Positions 19,939 to 28,154 of a stretch of DNA of 38,722 nt are shown in pieces. This DNA is from an uncultured Oscillospiraceae bacterium. GTDB taxonomy: Bacteria > Bacillota > Clostridia > Oscillospirales > Oscillospiraceae. Made by a program: the position numbers and the translations under genes. Each line of letters opens with the position of its first letter. Within the stretch, counting starts at the first letter, position 1. The notes under the pieces are model-generated. The model had not been told where the DNA came from, made no database searches, and saw nothing but the letters and a program-made list of their open reading frames with translations. Where the stretch lies: the NCBI GenBank assembly GCA_947587025.1, contig CANPXW010000011.1, forward strand, positions 1 through 38,722. Direction: 5' to 3'.

Positions 19939-20850
19939 ATGGACGTAACGCTCGTGGTCCTGGCGGCGGGTATCGGGGCCCGGTACGGGGCCGGTATCAA
20001 GCAGCTGGAGAAGGTGGGCCCCACCGGGGAGATCATCATGGATTACTCCATCCATGACGCAGTCCAGGCCGGGTTCAACAAGGTGGTGTTCATTCTCCGG
20101 CGGGACATTTACGACGACTTCATGGAGGTCATCGGCAGCCGCCTGGAGGCCCGCTTTCGTCACCGGGATGTGAAGTGGGAGTACGCCTTTCAGGATATGG
20201 ACGATCTGCCCGCCGGGCGCACCAAGCCCTGGGGCACCGGCCACGCCATATTGTGCTGCAAACAGTACCTGGACGGCCCCTTCGCCGTCATCAACGCCGA
20301 CGACTACTACGGCAGGCAGGCCTTCACCGAGGCGTACAAATTCCTGTCCGGCTGCCGGAGCGATGAGAAGGGCCGGTACGCCATGATCGGCTTCGTGCTG
20401 AAAAACACCCTGTCCGACGTGGGCGGGGTGACAAGGGGCGTGTGCGCCATCGACGCGGCCGGCGTGCTGACGGGCATCACCGAGACCCACGGCATCGTCA
20501 GGACCCCCGGCGGCGCGGCGGTGCAGGAGGAGAACGGCCTGCGGCCCCTGGACCCGGAGAGCCTGGTGTCCATGAACATGTGGTTGCTGACGCCGGACTT
20601 TCTGCAGGCGCTGGAGGAGGGCTTTGCTCCCTTCAAGGCCGGGTTGCAGGACCCGACGAAGGACGAGTATCTGCTGCCGGAGATCGTGGACGGGATGCTG
20701 AAAAAGGGCGAGGCGACGGTGCAGGTCATCCGCACGGGGGACTCCTGGTTCGGGGTGACCTACCAGGAGGACAAGCCCCTGGTGGCGGCGGCCTTCCGCA
20801 AGCTCATCGACGAGGGCGTGTACCGGGCGGACCTGTTCAGCGATATGTGA
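19939..20850 (+). CDS. Nucleotidyltransferase family protein (sugar-1-P NTase-like)
   Basis: LVVLAAGIGARYGAGIKQLEKVGPTGEIIMDYSIHDA; FAVINADDYYG. Confidence 0.88.
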   Translation: MDVTLVVLAAGIGARYGAGIKQLEKVGPTGEIIMDYSIHDAVQAGFNKVVFILRRDIYDDFMEVIGSRLEARFRHRDVKWEYAFQDMDDLPAGRTKPWGTGHAILCCKQYLDGPFAVINADDYYGRQAFTEAYKFLSGCRSDEKGRYAMIGFVLKNTLSDVGGVTRGVCAIDAAGVLTGITETHGIVRTPGGAAVQEENGLRPLDPESLVSMNMWLLTPDFLQALEEGFAPFKAGLQDPTKDEYLLPEIVDGMLKKGEATVQVIRTGDSWFGVTYQEDKPLVAAAFRKLIDEGVYRADLFSDM

Positions 20851-20866
20851 GGTGCGAATATGACAA

Positions 20867-20890
20867 GGGCGCGGGAAGCTTCCCGCGCCC
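20867..20890. terminator. Perfect palindromic hairpin between convergent genes
   Basis: GGGCGCGGGAAG/CTTCCCGCGCCC; weak U-tract. Confidence 0.55.
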
Positions 20891-20905
20891 TTCTGCTGTG
20901 CTTTT

Positions 20906-21340
20906 TTACCCGCAGTGCTCCAGCAGGTATTCGATGGCCATGCGGTAGCCGTCGAAGCCGTGGCCGGCGAAGGTGGCCTGGCAGGCCATACCGGCATAGG
21001 AGACCTGGCGGAACGCCTCCCGGGCGGATACGTCCGACAGATGCACCTCCACCGCCGGGATGGACACCGCCTTGAGCGCATCCAGAATGGCCACGCTGGT
21101 GTGGGTGTAGGCGGCGGGATTGATGACGATGCCGTCCACGTTCCCATAGGCGGCCTGGATGCGGTCCACGATGGCCCCCTCGTGGTTGGACTGGAAGCAC
21201 TCGCATGAAAGGCCGTGGCTGCGGCACACCTCGGTGACGAAGTCCACCAGGGCCTGGTAGCTCTGGCTGCCGTAGATGCCCGGCTCCCGGATGCCCAGCA
21301 TGTTCAGGTTGGGGCCGTTGATGACGAGGATGTTCTTCAT
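20906..21340 (-). CDS. aroQ: Type II 3-dehydroquinate dehydratase
   Basis: ILVINGPNLNMLGIREPGIYG, FQSNHEGAIVDRIQ, INPAAYTHTSVAI, EVHLSDV. Confidence 0.97.
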   Translation of the reverse strand: MKNILVINGPNLNMLGIREPGIYGSQSYQALVDFVTEVCRSHGLSCECFQSNHEGAIVDRIQAAYGNVDGIVINPAAYTHTSVAILDALKAVSIPAVEVHLSDVSAREAFRQVSYAGMACQATFAGHGFDGYRMAIEYLLEHCG

Positions 21341-22560
21341 GGGAGCGCCTTTCTGATCTGCGCGACGGTGTCCGCCAGCGCGCCGTCGTTGTCTGCGGTG
21401 ATGTCCGCAAAGGCGGCGTACTTGTCCCGCCGCTGGGCGTAGAGGGTCTGGAGAGAGTTTTGCTGGGACAGGGGCCGGCCGGCGGTGGGGAGCTTGGAAA
21501 GGTCCCGCCGCAGCCAGACGATGGTCCCGTTCTGGTGCAGGAGAGGATAGTTCTCCTCCCTGGTGACGCAGCCGCCGCCGGTGGCGATCACCGCCCCGGA
21601 GCCCTGGCCCAGCCGGGCCAGTACGGCAGTCTCCCGGGCGCGGAAGCCCGCCTCGCCCTCCCTGGCGAAGATGTCCGGGATGGACATGGCCGCGTCGCGC
21701 TCGATCTCGCTGTCCGCGTCGATGAAGGGCCTGTCCAGCGCCGCCCCCAGCGCCCGGCCCACTGCGGACTTGCCGCAGCCGGGCATGCCGATGAGCACGA
21801 TGTTGGACATCTGTCGGGATAAGGTTGACATAATTTGTTCTATCAAAGCCCGGTCGATGGGATGGCCGGCGAACTGCTCGGCGCTGCGCCAGGCCTGGGC
21901 CACCAGCATCCCCAGCCCGCCGGCGTGGGGGATGCCCAGCGCCTCGGCCCGCAGCAGCAGCGCCGTGCGCTGGGGGTTGTAGACGATGTCGAACACGGCC
22001 TCGCACCGGGGAAAGTCCCCCGGGTCTGCGGGGCTGACGCCCGCGTTGGGGAACATGCCCAGGGGGGTGGTGTTGACCAGTATCCTGCCGTCCCGGTGGC
22101 GGGAGAGGTTCTCATAGTTGTCCGGACCGGAGCGGGAGATGGGCACGATGGGCCCGGCCCCCAGGTCCTCCAGAGCGGTCCGCACCGCCAGATAGGCCCC
22201 GCCGGTGCCGAATATCAGGGCTTTTTTGCCGCACACATCCACACCGGTCTGCTCCACGAGATAGCGGAACCCGGTGTAGTCTGTGTTGTCGCCGTACCAG
22301 CCTTCGCCGGTGCGGACAAGGGTGTTGACGCTGCCGATGCGCCGCGCCGTGTCGGACAGGGCGGCGCAGAACGGGACCACGTCCTTTTTGTAGGGGATGG
22401 TCACGTTCATGCCGGCCAAGGGCGTGGCGGCCAGGAAATGCTCCAGCGCCTCCGGTTCCGTCTCGTACAGGCGGTAGTCGTACCCGGCCAGCATTCGGTG
22501 GATCTGGGGCGACCAGCTGTGGCCCAGCTTACGCCCCAGAAGGCCGAAGGCGTCAGCCAT
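21337..22560 (-). CDS. aroE/aroK: Fused shikimate dehydrogenase-shikimate kinase
   Basis: AroE part: GLLGRKLGHSWSPQIH, GMNVTIPYKKDV, DNTDYTGF; then SNIVLIGMPGCGKSAVGRALG, DADSEIERD, VIATGGGCV in one uninterrupted frame. Confidence 0.96.
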   Translation of the reverse strand: MADAFGLLGRKLGHSWSPQIHRMLAGYDYRLYETEPEALEHFLAATPLAGMNVTIPYKKDVVPFCAALSDTARRIGSVNTLVRTGEGWYGDNTDYTGFRYLVEQTGVDVCGKKALIFGTGGAYLAVRTALEDLGAGPIVPISRSGPDNYENLSRHRDGRILVNTTPLGMFPNAGVSPADPGDFPRCEAVFDIVYNPQRTALLLRAEALGIPHAGGLGMLVAQAWRSAEQFAGHPIDRALIEQIMSTLSRQMSNIVLIGMPGCGKSAVGRALGAALDRPFIDADSEIERDAAMSIPDIFAREGEAGFRARETAVLARLGQGSGAVIATGGGCVTREENYPLLHQNGTIVWLRRDLSKLPTAGRPLSQQNSLQTLYAQRRDKYAAFADITADNDGALADTVAQIRKALP

Positions 22561-22825
22561 CCTTTTCGATCATCTCGTTCTGGTAATCCCGGCTGGTCTG
22601 GAGAATGGTGTCGTACATCAGCATCATCATGTCCACGGTCTCGGGGCGGACCAGATAGCGGATGTTGGCCTTCATCTGCTCCTCACGGGCCTCGTCGAAG
22701 GCGGGCAGCCCATGGGCCTTCTTGTAGGCGGCCATCTCGGCGGAGACGTCCATGCGCTTCTCCAGCAGGGCGAACAGCTCCCGGTCGATGGCGTCCATTC
22801 TCGCTCTGAGCATCATCAGTTCCAT
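22553..22825 (-). CDS. Chorismate mutase (AroQ-type helical domain)
   Basis: LRARMDAIDRELFALLEKRMDVSAEMAAYKKAHGLPAFDEAREEQ. Confidence 0.92.
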   Translation of the reverse strand: MELMMLRARMDAIDRELFALLEKRMDVSAEMAAYKKAHGLPAFDEAREEQMKANIRYLVRPETVDMMMLMYDTILQTSRDYQNEMIEKDG

Positions 22826-22827
22826 TT

Positions 22828-23832
22828 TCAGTACCTTCCTTCCAATAATAAGTCATATATGGCCGCCGCAGCGGCTGCCTCCACGCAGGGCGCGGCCCGC
22901 AGTACGATGCACGGGTCGTGTCTCCCCTGCACGGAGAGTTTTACATTTTCATGGGCGTCCAGGTCCACGCTGTCCTGCTCTATGGCGATGGAGGGGGTGG
23001 GCTTGAAGGCCGCCCGGAACACGATGGGCATGCCGCTGGTGATGCCGCCCAAAGCGCCGCCATGGTGGTTGGTGCGGGTGCGGACCACGCCGTAGTCGTC
23101 GAAGTAAAAGGGGTCGTTGTTCTCGCTGCCCCGCATGGCGGACGCGCCGAAGCCCGCGCCGAACTCCACGCCCTTCACGGCGGGGATGGCGAACACCGCC
23201 TGGGCGATGCGGTTCTCCACGCCGCCGAACATGGGCTCGCCCAGCCCCGCCGGCACGCCCTCGGCCACGCACTCGATCACGCCGCCCACCGAGTCGCCGG
23301 CCTGCTTGGCCGCCTCCAGGGTCCCCTGGATGGCGTCGGGCTCGGTCTGGCCGCCGATGGACAGAATGCGGGCGGAAACGGATATGCCCTCCTCCGCCAG
23401 CAGCTGCAGGGCAAGGCCCCCGGCGATGCACAGCGGCGCGGTAAGCCTCCCGGAGAACTGGCCGCCACCGGCCACGTCCCGGTTCCGGCCGTACTTCACC
23501 GCTGCGGAGAAGTCCGCGTGGCCCGGCCGGGGCACCCGGAACAGGTTTTCGTAATCGCCGGAACGGGCGTTGGTGTTGCGGATGATGGCGGTGACAGGCG
23601 CGCCGCAGGTGTGCCCGTCCACCAGGCCGGAGACGAATTCCGGCGCGTCGGCCTCTTTGCGGGTGGTGCTGTATCTGCCCTTGCCCGGCGCGCGCCGGTC
23701 CAGGAACGCCTGCAAGGCCTCCATGTCGGGTGTGAAACCGGCGGGCAGGCCCTCGATGGTCACGCCGATGGCCGGGGCGTGAGACTGGCCGAAGATGGTA
23801 AAGCGATAGCGTGCGCCGAAGCTGTTGCCCAT
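22828..23832 (-). CDS. aroC: Chorismate synthase
   Basis: MGNSFGARYRFTIFGQSHAPAIGVTIEGLPAG; GSENNDPFYF. Confidence 0.97.
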   Translation of the reverse strand: MGNSFGARYRFTIFGQSHAPAIGVTIEGLPAGFTPDMEALQAFLDRRAPGKGRYSTTRKEADAPEFVSGLVDGHTCGAPVTAIIRNTNARSGDYENLFRVPRPGHADFSAAVKYGRNRDVAGGGQFSGRLTAPLCIAGGLALQLLAEEGISVSARILSIGGQTEPDAIQGTLEAAKQAGDSVGGVIECVAEGVPAGLGEPMFGGVENRIAQAVFAIPAVKGVEFGAGFGASAMRGSENNDPFYFDDYGVVRTRTNHHGGALGGITSGMPIVFRAAFKPTPSIAIEQDSVDLDAHENVKLSVQGRHDPCIVLRAAPCVEAAAAAAIYDLLLEGRY

Positions 23833-25052
23833 TACTTGTCCTCCAGGGTCACTTTGCCGCCCAGCCGGGCGTAGTCGGCCCAGAAGGCGGGATAGGATTT
23901 GTTCACGGCCTGGGCCCCGTACACGGTCACGGGGCCGTCGCAGGCGATGGCGGCCACGGCGGCGCTCATGGCGATGCGGTGGTCGTTGACGCTGTCCACC
24001 CGGCCGCCGGAAAGACGCTCTTTGCCGGTGACCACAAGGCCCTCGGGCAGCTGCTCGACCTGGCCGCCCAGGGCGGTGAGCATGTCCGTCACGGCGGCGA
24101 GCCGGTCGCTCTCCTTGATGCGCAGCCGGCCGGCGTTCTCGAACCGGGTCACCCCCGGCGACACCGCCGCCAGCACGCTGAGCACCGGCACCAGGTCCGG
24201 CACGTTCTGGCAGTCCACCACCGCGCCGCCCTCGGCGATGCGCCCGGCAAGCTCCACGACCGCCCGGTCCCCCTGGGGGGACGCCGGGTCCAGACCCGAG
24301 ACGGTCAGCGTGCCGCCGGAGAGCTTATCCGCCACCACCCAGAAGGCGGCGTTGGACCAGTCGCCCTCCACTGCGGCCGTGCCGGGGGAGACGAGGAGCC
24401 GGCCGCCGGGCAGGCTGAACGCGCCGTCCGTCAGCGGGCAGTCCACCCCGAACAGAGCCAGCGCCCGCACGGTCATGGTGAGATAGGCCGCCGACTCCAG
24501 CTTTCCCGTCAGGCGGATGGCGCTGTCCCCCGCCAGCAGGGGCAGGGCGAACAGCAGGCCGCTGATGAACTGGGAGGAGATGTTGGCGGCGATGGTATAG
24601 CCGCCCGCCGAGAGAGAGCCGTCCACGGATATGGTGTCCGGGTCGGGCTTTGTCAGTATGGCCCCGTGGGCGCAAAGCTCCTCCCACAGGGGGGACAGAG
24701 GCCGCGCTCCCAGCCGGCCATGCATTTTGATGGCGGCCTTCGCCCCCAGCGCGCACACCACCGGCAGCAGGAACCGCAGGGTGGAGCCGCTCTCCCCGCA
24801 GTCCAGCACGGGCCGGTCCGGGACGGAGACGATGGGCTTGACGGCAAAAACGCCGTTTCCGTAGGATATATCCGCCCCCAGGGCCCGCAGGCACGCCGCT
24901 GTGGCGTCGATGTCCGCCGAGAGGGTGGGGCAGGCGATGATGGTCTCTCTGTCGGCCAGAGCCGCGCAGATGAGCAGCCGGTGGGCCTGGCTCTTGGAGG
25001 CGATGGCGGGGATAGTCCCGGCCAGGGGGGCGGGGGATATGGTCGCGATCAT
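23832..25052 (-). CDS. aroA: 3-phosphoshikimate 1-carboxyvinyltransferase (EPSP synthase)
   Basis: SKSQAHRLLICAALAD, CGESGSTLRFLLPV, RIKESDRLAAV, DHRIAMS. Confidence 0.97.
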   Translation of the reverse strand: MIATISPAPLAGTIPAIASKSQAHRLLICAALADRETIIACPTLSADIDATAACLRALGADISYGNGVFAVKPIVSVPDRPVLDCGESGSTLRFLLPVVCALGAKAAIKMHGRLGARPLSPLWEELCAHGAILTKPDPDTISVDGSLSAGGYTIAANISSQFISGLLFALPLLAGDSAIRLTGKLESAAYLTMTVRALALFGVDCPLTDGAFSLPGGRLLVSPGTAAVEGDWSNAAFWVVADKLSGGTLTVSGLDPASPQGDRAVVELAGRIAEGGAVVDCQNVPDLVPVLSVLAAVSPGVTRFENAGRLRIKESDRLAAVTDMLTALGGQVEQLPEGLVVTGKERLSGGRVDSVNDHRIAMSAAVAAIACDGPVTVYGAQAVNKSYPAFWADYARLGGKVTLEDK

Positions 25053-25053
25053 C

Positions 25054-26109
25054 TCACAGCCCCGCTTTCATGAAGTCGTGCAGCGCCGCCCGGTCCATGG
25101 GCCGGATGGCGCACCGGCCGATGGCCTCCGGCACGATCACGCTCACCGTGCCGCCGGCGCGCTTTTTGTCCGAGAGCATCCGCTCCATGAGCCCGTCCAG
25201 AGGGTAGTCGGTGTGCGTGGGAAGGCCGAACTTTTCCAGAAGCGCATCCACCCGCGCCGGCACCTCCGGGGCGCAGAAGCCGTATTTTGCCGCCGCCCGG
25301 CAGACGACGGCCGTGCCGATGGCCACGGCCTGGCCGTGGGTGAGGGCAAAATCGCTCTGGGCCTCCACAGTGTGGCCCAGGGTGTGCCCCAGATTGAGAA
25401 GGGCCCGGCGGCCGGTGTCGCGCTCGTCCTCGGCCACGATGTCCCGCTTGTGGGCCACACACCGGGCGATCAGCGCCGGGCGGTCAAAGTCCGCGCCCTC
25501 CCGCTCCAGCTGGGCAAAGAGCTCAGGGTCGAAGAGGATGGCGGTCTTGATGACCTCCGCGCAGCCGGAGAGAAAGTCCGCTGCCGGCAGGGTGGAGAGG
25601 GTATCCGTATCGCACAGCACGGCCCGGGGCTGCCAGAAGGCGCCCATCAGGTTCTTGCCCGCGGGCAGGTCCACCGCAGTCTTGCCGCCCACGGAGGAGT
25701 CGATGGCCGCCAAAAGGGTGGTGGGCAGCTGGATATAGGCTACGCCCCGCATGTAGCAGGCCGCCGCGAAGCCGGTCAGGTCCCCTACCATGCCCCCGCC
25801 CAGGGCCAGGAACACGTCGGAGCGGGTAAAATGCTCTGACGCGGCGGAGTTCAAGAGCTTTACCAGGCTGTCCGCCGTCTTGCTGGCCTCCCCGTGGGGG
25901 AGGGTGTATACAGCGGCGGCAAGGCCCGTTTTTTCCAGGCTCTCCAGGGCTTTGGGAGCCCACAGGGGGCCTGCGGCGTCATCGGTGACCAGCAGACAGC
26001 GGGTCGCCTTGGGGCACGTTTCTCCGATCACGGCGCCCAGCAAGGCCAGAAGCCCCGGCCCGATCTGCACATCATAGGGCGTGGAGGCGGGGATATGGAC
26101 CGTGTTCAT
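25054..26109 (-). CDS. aroB: 3-dehydroquinate synthase
   Basis: ALGGGMVGDLTGFAAACYMRGV, QLPTTLLAAIDSSVGGKTAVD, LNLGHTLGHTVE. Confidence 0.97.
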   Translation of the reverse strand: MNTVHIPASTPYDVQIGPGLLALLGAVIGETCPKATRCLLVTDDAAGPLWAPKALESLEKTGLAAAVYTLPHGEASKTADSLVKLLNSAASEHFTRSDVFLALGGGMVGDLTGFAAACYMRGVAYIQLPTTLLAAIDSSVGGKTAVDLPAGKNLMGAFWQPRAVLCDTDTLSTLPAADFLSGCAEVIKTAILFDPELFAQLEREGADFDRPALIARCVAHKRDIVAEDERDTGRRALLNLGHTLGHTVEAQSDFALTHGQAVAIGTAVVCRAAAKYGFCAPEVPARVDALLEKFGLPTHTDYPLDGLMERMLSDKKRAGGTVSVIVPEAIGRCAIRPMDRAALHDFMKAGL

Positions 26110-26939
26110 CCGTCGATCTGCTCCTTCCGCTCCTTGCCCTCCTGCAGCAGGGCCCGGAGAGCGTCGAAATCATTGGCCGCGATGGCGCTGCGGTAGGCGA
26201 TCATGCTCTCGATGAAGGCGTCCATCTCCGCGAGCATATTGTCCCGGTTGTCCAGGATGAGCTCGCTCCACATGTCCGCGTTGAGCCAGGCGACACGGGT
26301 CAAGTCCTTGTAGCTGCCGGCGGAGAAGCCCCGGTGCCGGGCGGCGGTGGGGCTCTTGATGTAGCCGTTGGACACCACGTGGCACATCTGGGATGTGAAG
26401 GCGATCATCTCGTCGTGCTCGGCGGCGGTGGTGACGCTGATGCGCCCGAAGCCGGCGGGCTTGAGCAGCTCCTTCACCCGCTGGAGGAAGTCCGCATCGT
26501 CGAATACCGGCGGCACGATCACCATGGGGGCCCGGTCATAGAGGTTGGCCCGGGAGTACTTGTAGCCGGAGAACTGGGTGCCCGCCATGGGGTGGCCGCC
26601 CACGTAGGTGAAGCCGTGCGCCGCCGCCAGGGGGAAGGCAAAGTCGCATATCTCGCGCTTTACGCCGGCGCAGTCCATGACGACGCCGGTCTTGGAAAAA
26701 TCGTCGGCGTGCTCGGTCATGTAGTCCATGGCCGCCTGGGGGTACAGGGCGATGAGCACCAGGTCGCAGTCTTTGAGGTTCTCCGCCGTCAGAGGCCCGT
26801 CGATGGCTCCGTCCAGCTGGGCGAACTCCAGCACGGAGGGACTGCGGTTCCAGCCAAGCACCTTGACGGAGGGGTCCCGCTTGTACGCCTTGGCCAGGGA
26901 CCCGCCGATGAGTCCCAGCCCCACGATGCCCACGGTCAT
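26106..26939 (-). CDS. tyrA: Prephenate dehydrogenase
   Basis: MTVGIVGLGLIGGSLAKAYKRD, GGHPMAGTQFSGYKYSRANLYDRAPMVI. Confidence 0.94.
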   Translation of the reverse strand: MTVGIVGLGLIGGSLAKAYKRDPSVKVLGWNRSPSVLEFAQLDGAIDGPLTAENLKDCDLVLIALYPQAAMDYMTEHADDFSKTGVVMDCAGVKREICDFAFPLAAAHGFTYVGGHPMAGTQFSGYKYSRANLYDRAPMVIVPPVFDDADFLQRVKELLKPAGFGRISVTTAAEHDEMIAFTSQMCHVVSNGYIKSPTAARHRGFSAGSYKDLTRVAWLNADMWSELILDNRDNMLAEMDAFIESMIAYRSAIAANDFDALRALLQEGKERKEQIDG

Positions 26940-27940
26940 CCCCGCACGACCTCCAAAATGCGCTTCATCTGCTGCATCAGCGCGTCGAACTGGACGGGAG
27001 TCAGGCTCTGAGCCCCGTCGCACAGGGCGTGCAGCGGGTCGTTGTGCACCTCCACCATGATGCCGTCCGCGCCGGCGGCGGCCGCCGCCAGGGCCATGGA
27101 GGGCACCAGGCTGGAGTGGCCGGTGGCGTGGCTGGGGTCCACCACCACGGGCAGATGGCTCAGCTCGTGCAGCACCGGCACGCAGCTCAGGTCCAGGGTG
27201 TTGCGGGTGTAGGTCTCATAGGTGCGGATGCCCCGCTCGCAGAGTATCACGTTCTCGTTGCCGCCGGCCATGATGTACTCGGCGCTCATGAGAAGCTCCT
27301 TGAGGGTGTTGGCCAGGCCCCGCTTGAGCAGCACGGTCTTATTGGTGCGGCCCAGGCCCTTCAAAAGCTCGAAGTTCTGCATGTTCCGGGCGCCCACCTG
27401 TATCACGTCCACGTCCTCGAAAAGCTCCAGGTCCCGCAGGTCCATGATCTCCGAGACGATGGGCAGGCCGGTGGCCTTCTTCGCCTCGCTCAAAAGCTCC
27501 AGGCCCGTGGCGTGCAGGCCCTGGAAGTCGTAGGGGCTGGTGCGGGGCTTGAACGCGCCGCCCCGCAGCAGCTTCGCGCCGCTGGCCTTCACGGCCTCGG
27601 CGATGCCGATGATCTGGTCGTGGCTCTCCACAGAGCAGGGCCCGGCTATCACGGCGAAGTGGCCGCCGCCGATGGGCACGCCGCCGGCGTCCACAACGGT
27701 ATCCTCCGGATGGAATTTCCGGTTGCATTTCTTGAACGGCTCGCTGACCCGCTTGACGGACTGGACGATCTCCAGGCTCTCCAGCAGCTCCACGTCGATG
27801 TGGGCGGTGTCGCCCACCAGGCCCAGGATGGTGTACTCGTCGCCCTGAGAGACGTGGACCTGGACCTTCTGGCCCTCCAGCCAGTGGATGAGGTGGTCCC
27901 GCTGCTCGTCGGTGGTGTTGGGTTTCAGAACGGTGATCAT
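26936..27940 (-). CDS. aroF: 3-deoxy-7-phosphoheptulonate (DAHP) synthase with N-terminal ferredoxin-like regulatory domain
   Basis: MITVLKPNTTDEQRDHLIHWLEGQKVQVHV... FAVIAGPCSVES, LRGGAFKPRTSPYDFQGL, VDPSHATGH. Confidence 0.95.
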   Translation of the reverse strand: MITVLKPNTTDEQRDHLIHWLEGQKVQVHVSQGDEYTILGLVGDTAHIDVELLESLEIVQSVKRVSEPFKKCNRKFHPEDTVVDAGGVPIGGGHFAVIAGPCSVESHDQIIGIAEAVKASGAKLLRGGAFKPRTSPYDFQGLHATGLELLSEAKKATGLPIVSEIMDLRDLELFEDVDVIQVGARNMQNFELLKGLGRTNKTVLLKRGLANTLKELLMSAEYIMAGGNENVILCERGIRTYETYTRNTLDLSCVPVLHELSHLPVVVDPSHATGHSSLVPSMALAAAAAGADGIMVEVHNDPLHALCDGAQSLTPVQFDALMQQMKRILEVVRG

Positions 27941-27962
27941 AGGGGGAACGCTTCTCCTTTGC

Positions 27963-27994
27963 AAAAAAGCTGTGCAGCAGGTGTGCCGCACAGC
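27963..27994 (-). terminator. Attenuator terminator upstream of aroF
   Basis: Minus strand GCTGTGCGGCA-CACC-TGCTGCACAGC-TTTTTT (11-bp stem with one G:U, tetraloop, U6). Confidence 0.88.
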
Positions 27995-28039
27995 TCGTGG
28001 TCTATTTCATGGGGTCGTTTCCGGCAACACAGAACGCTA

Positions 28040-28096
28040 TTACTTTTTGGGGAAGTAATAGGAAAAGTAGTAGAAGCCGAAAAAAGAACGATCCAT
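28040..28096 (-). CDS. Phe/Tyr-rich leader peptide of the aro operon (18 aa)
   Basis: MDRSFFGFYYFSYYFPKK*, AAGGAG SD 8 nt upstream of the ATG; below the supplied ORF-track length cutoff; lies between a consensus promoter and an intrinsic terminator. Confidence 0.88.
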   Translation of the reverse strand: MDRSFFGFYYFSYYFPKK

Positions 28097-28125
28097 GGTC
28101 TTGCTCCTTCATTTTTTACACAGAG

Positions 28126-28154
28126 ATTATATAGCTTTCCGCCTCCGTTGTCAA
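28126..28154 (-). promoter_or_regulatory. Consensus sigma-A promoter of the aro operon
   Basis: Minus strand TTGACA-N17-TATAAT, exact consensus hexamers. Confidence 0.9.

Noticed and set aside
27941-27991. N-terminal extension of aroF (MRHTCCTAFLQRRSVPP...)
   Set aside because: Its start codon would lie inside the attenuator terminator hairpin; DAHP synthase begins naturally at MITVLKPN (27940).
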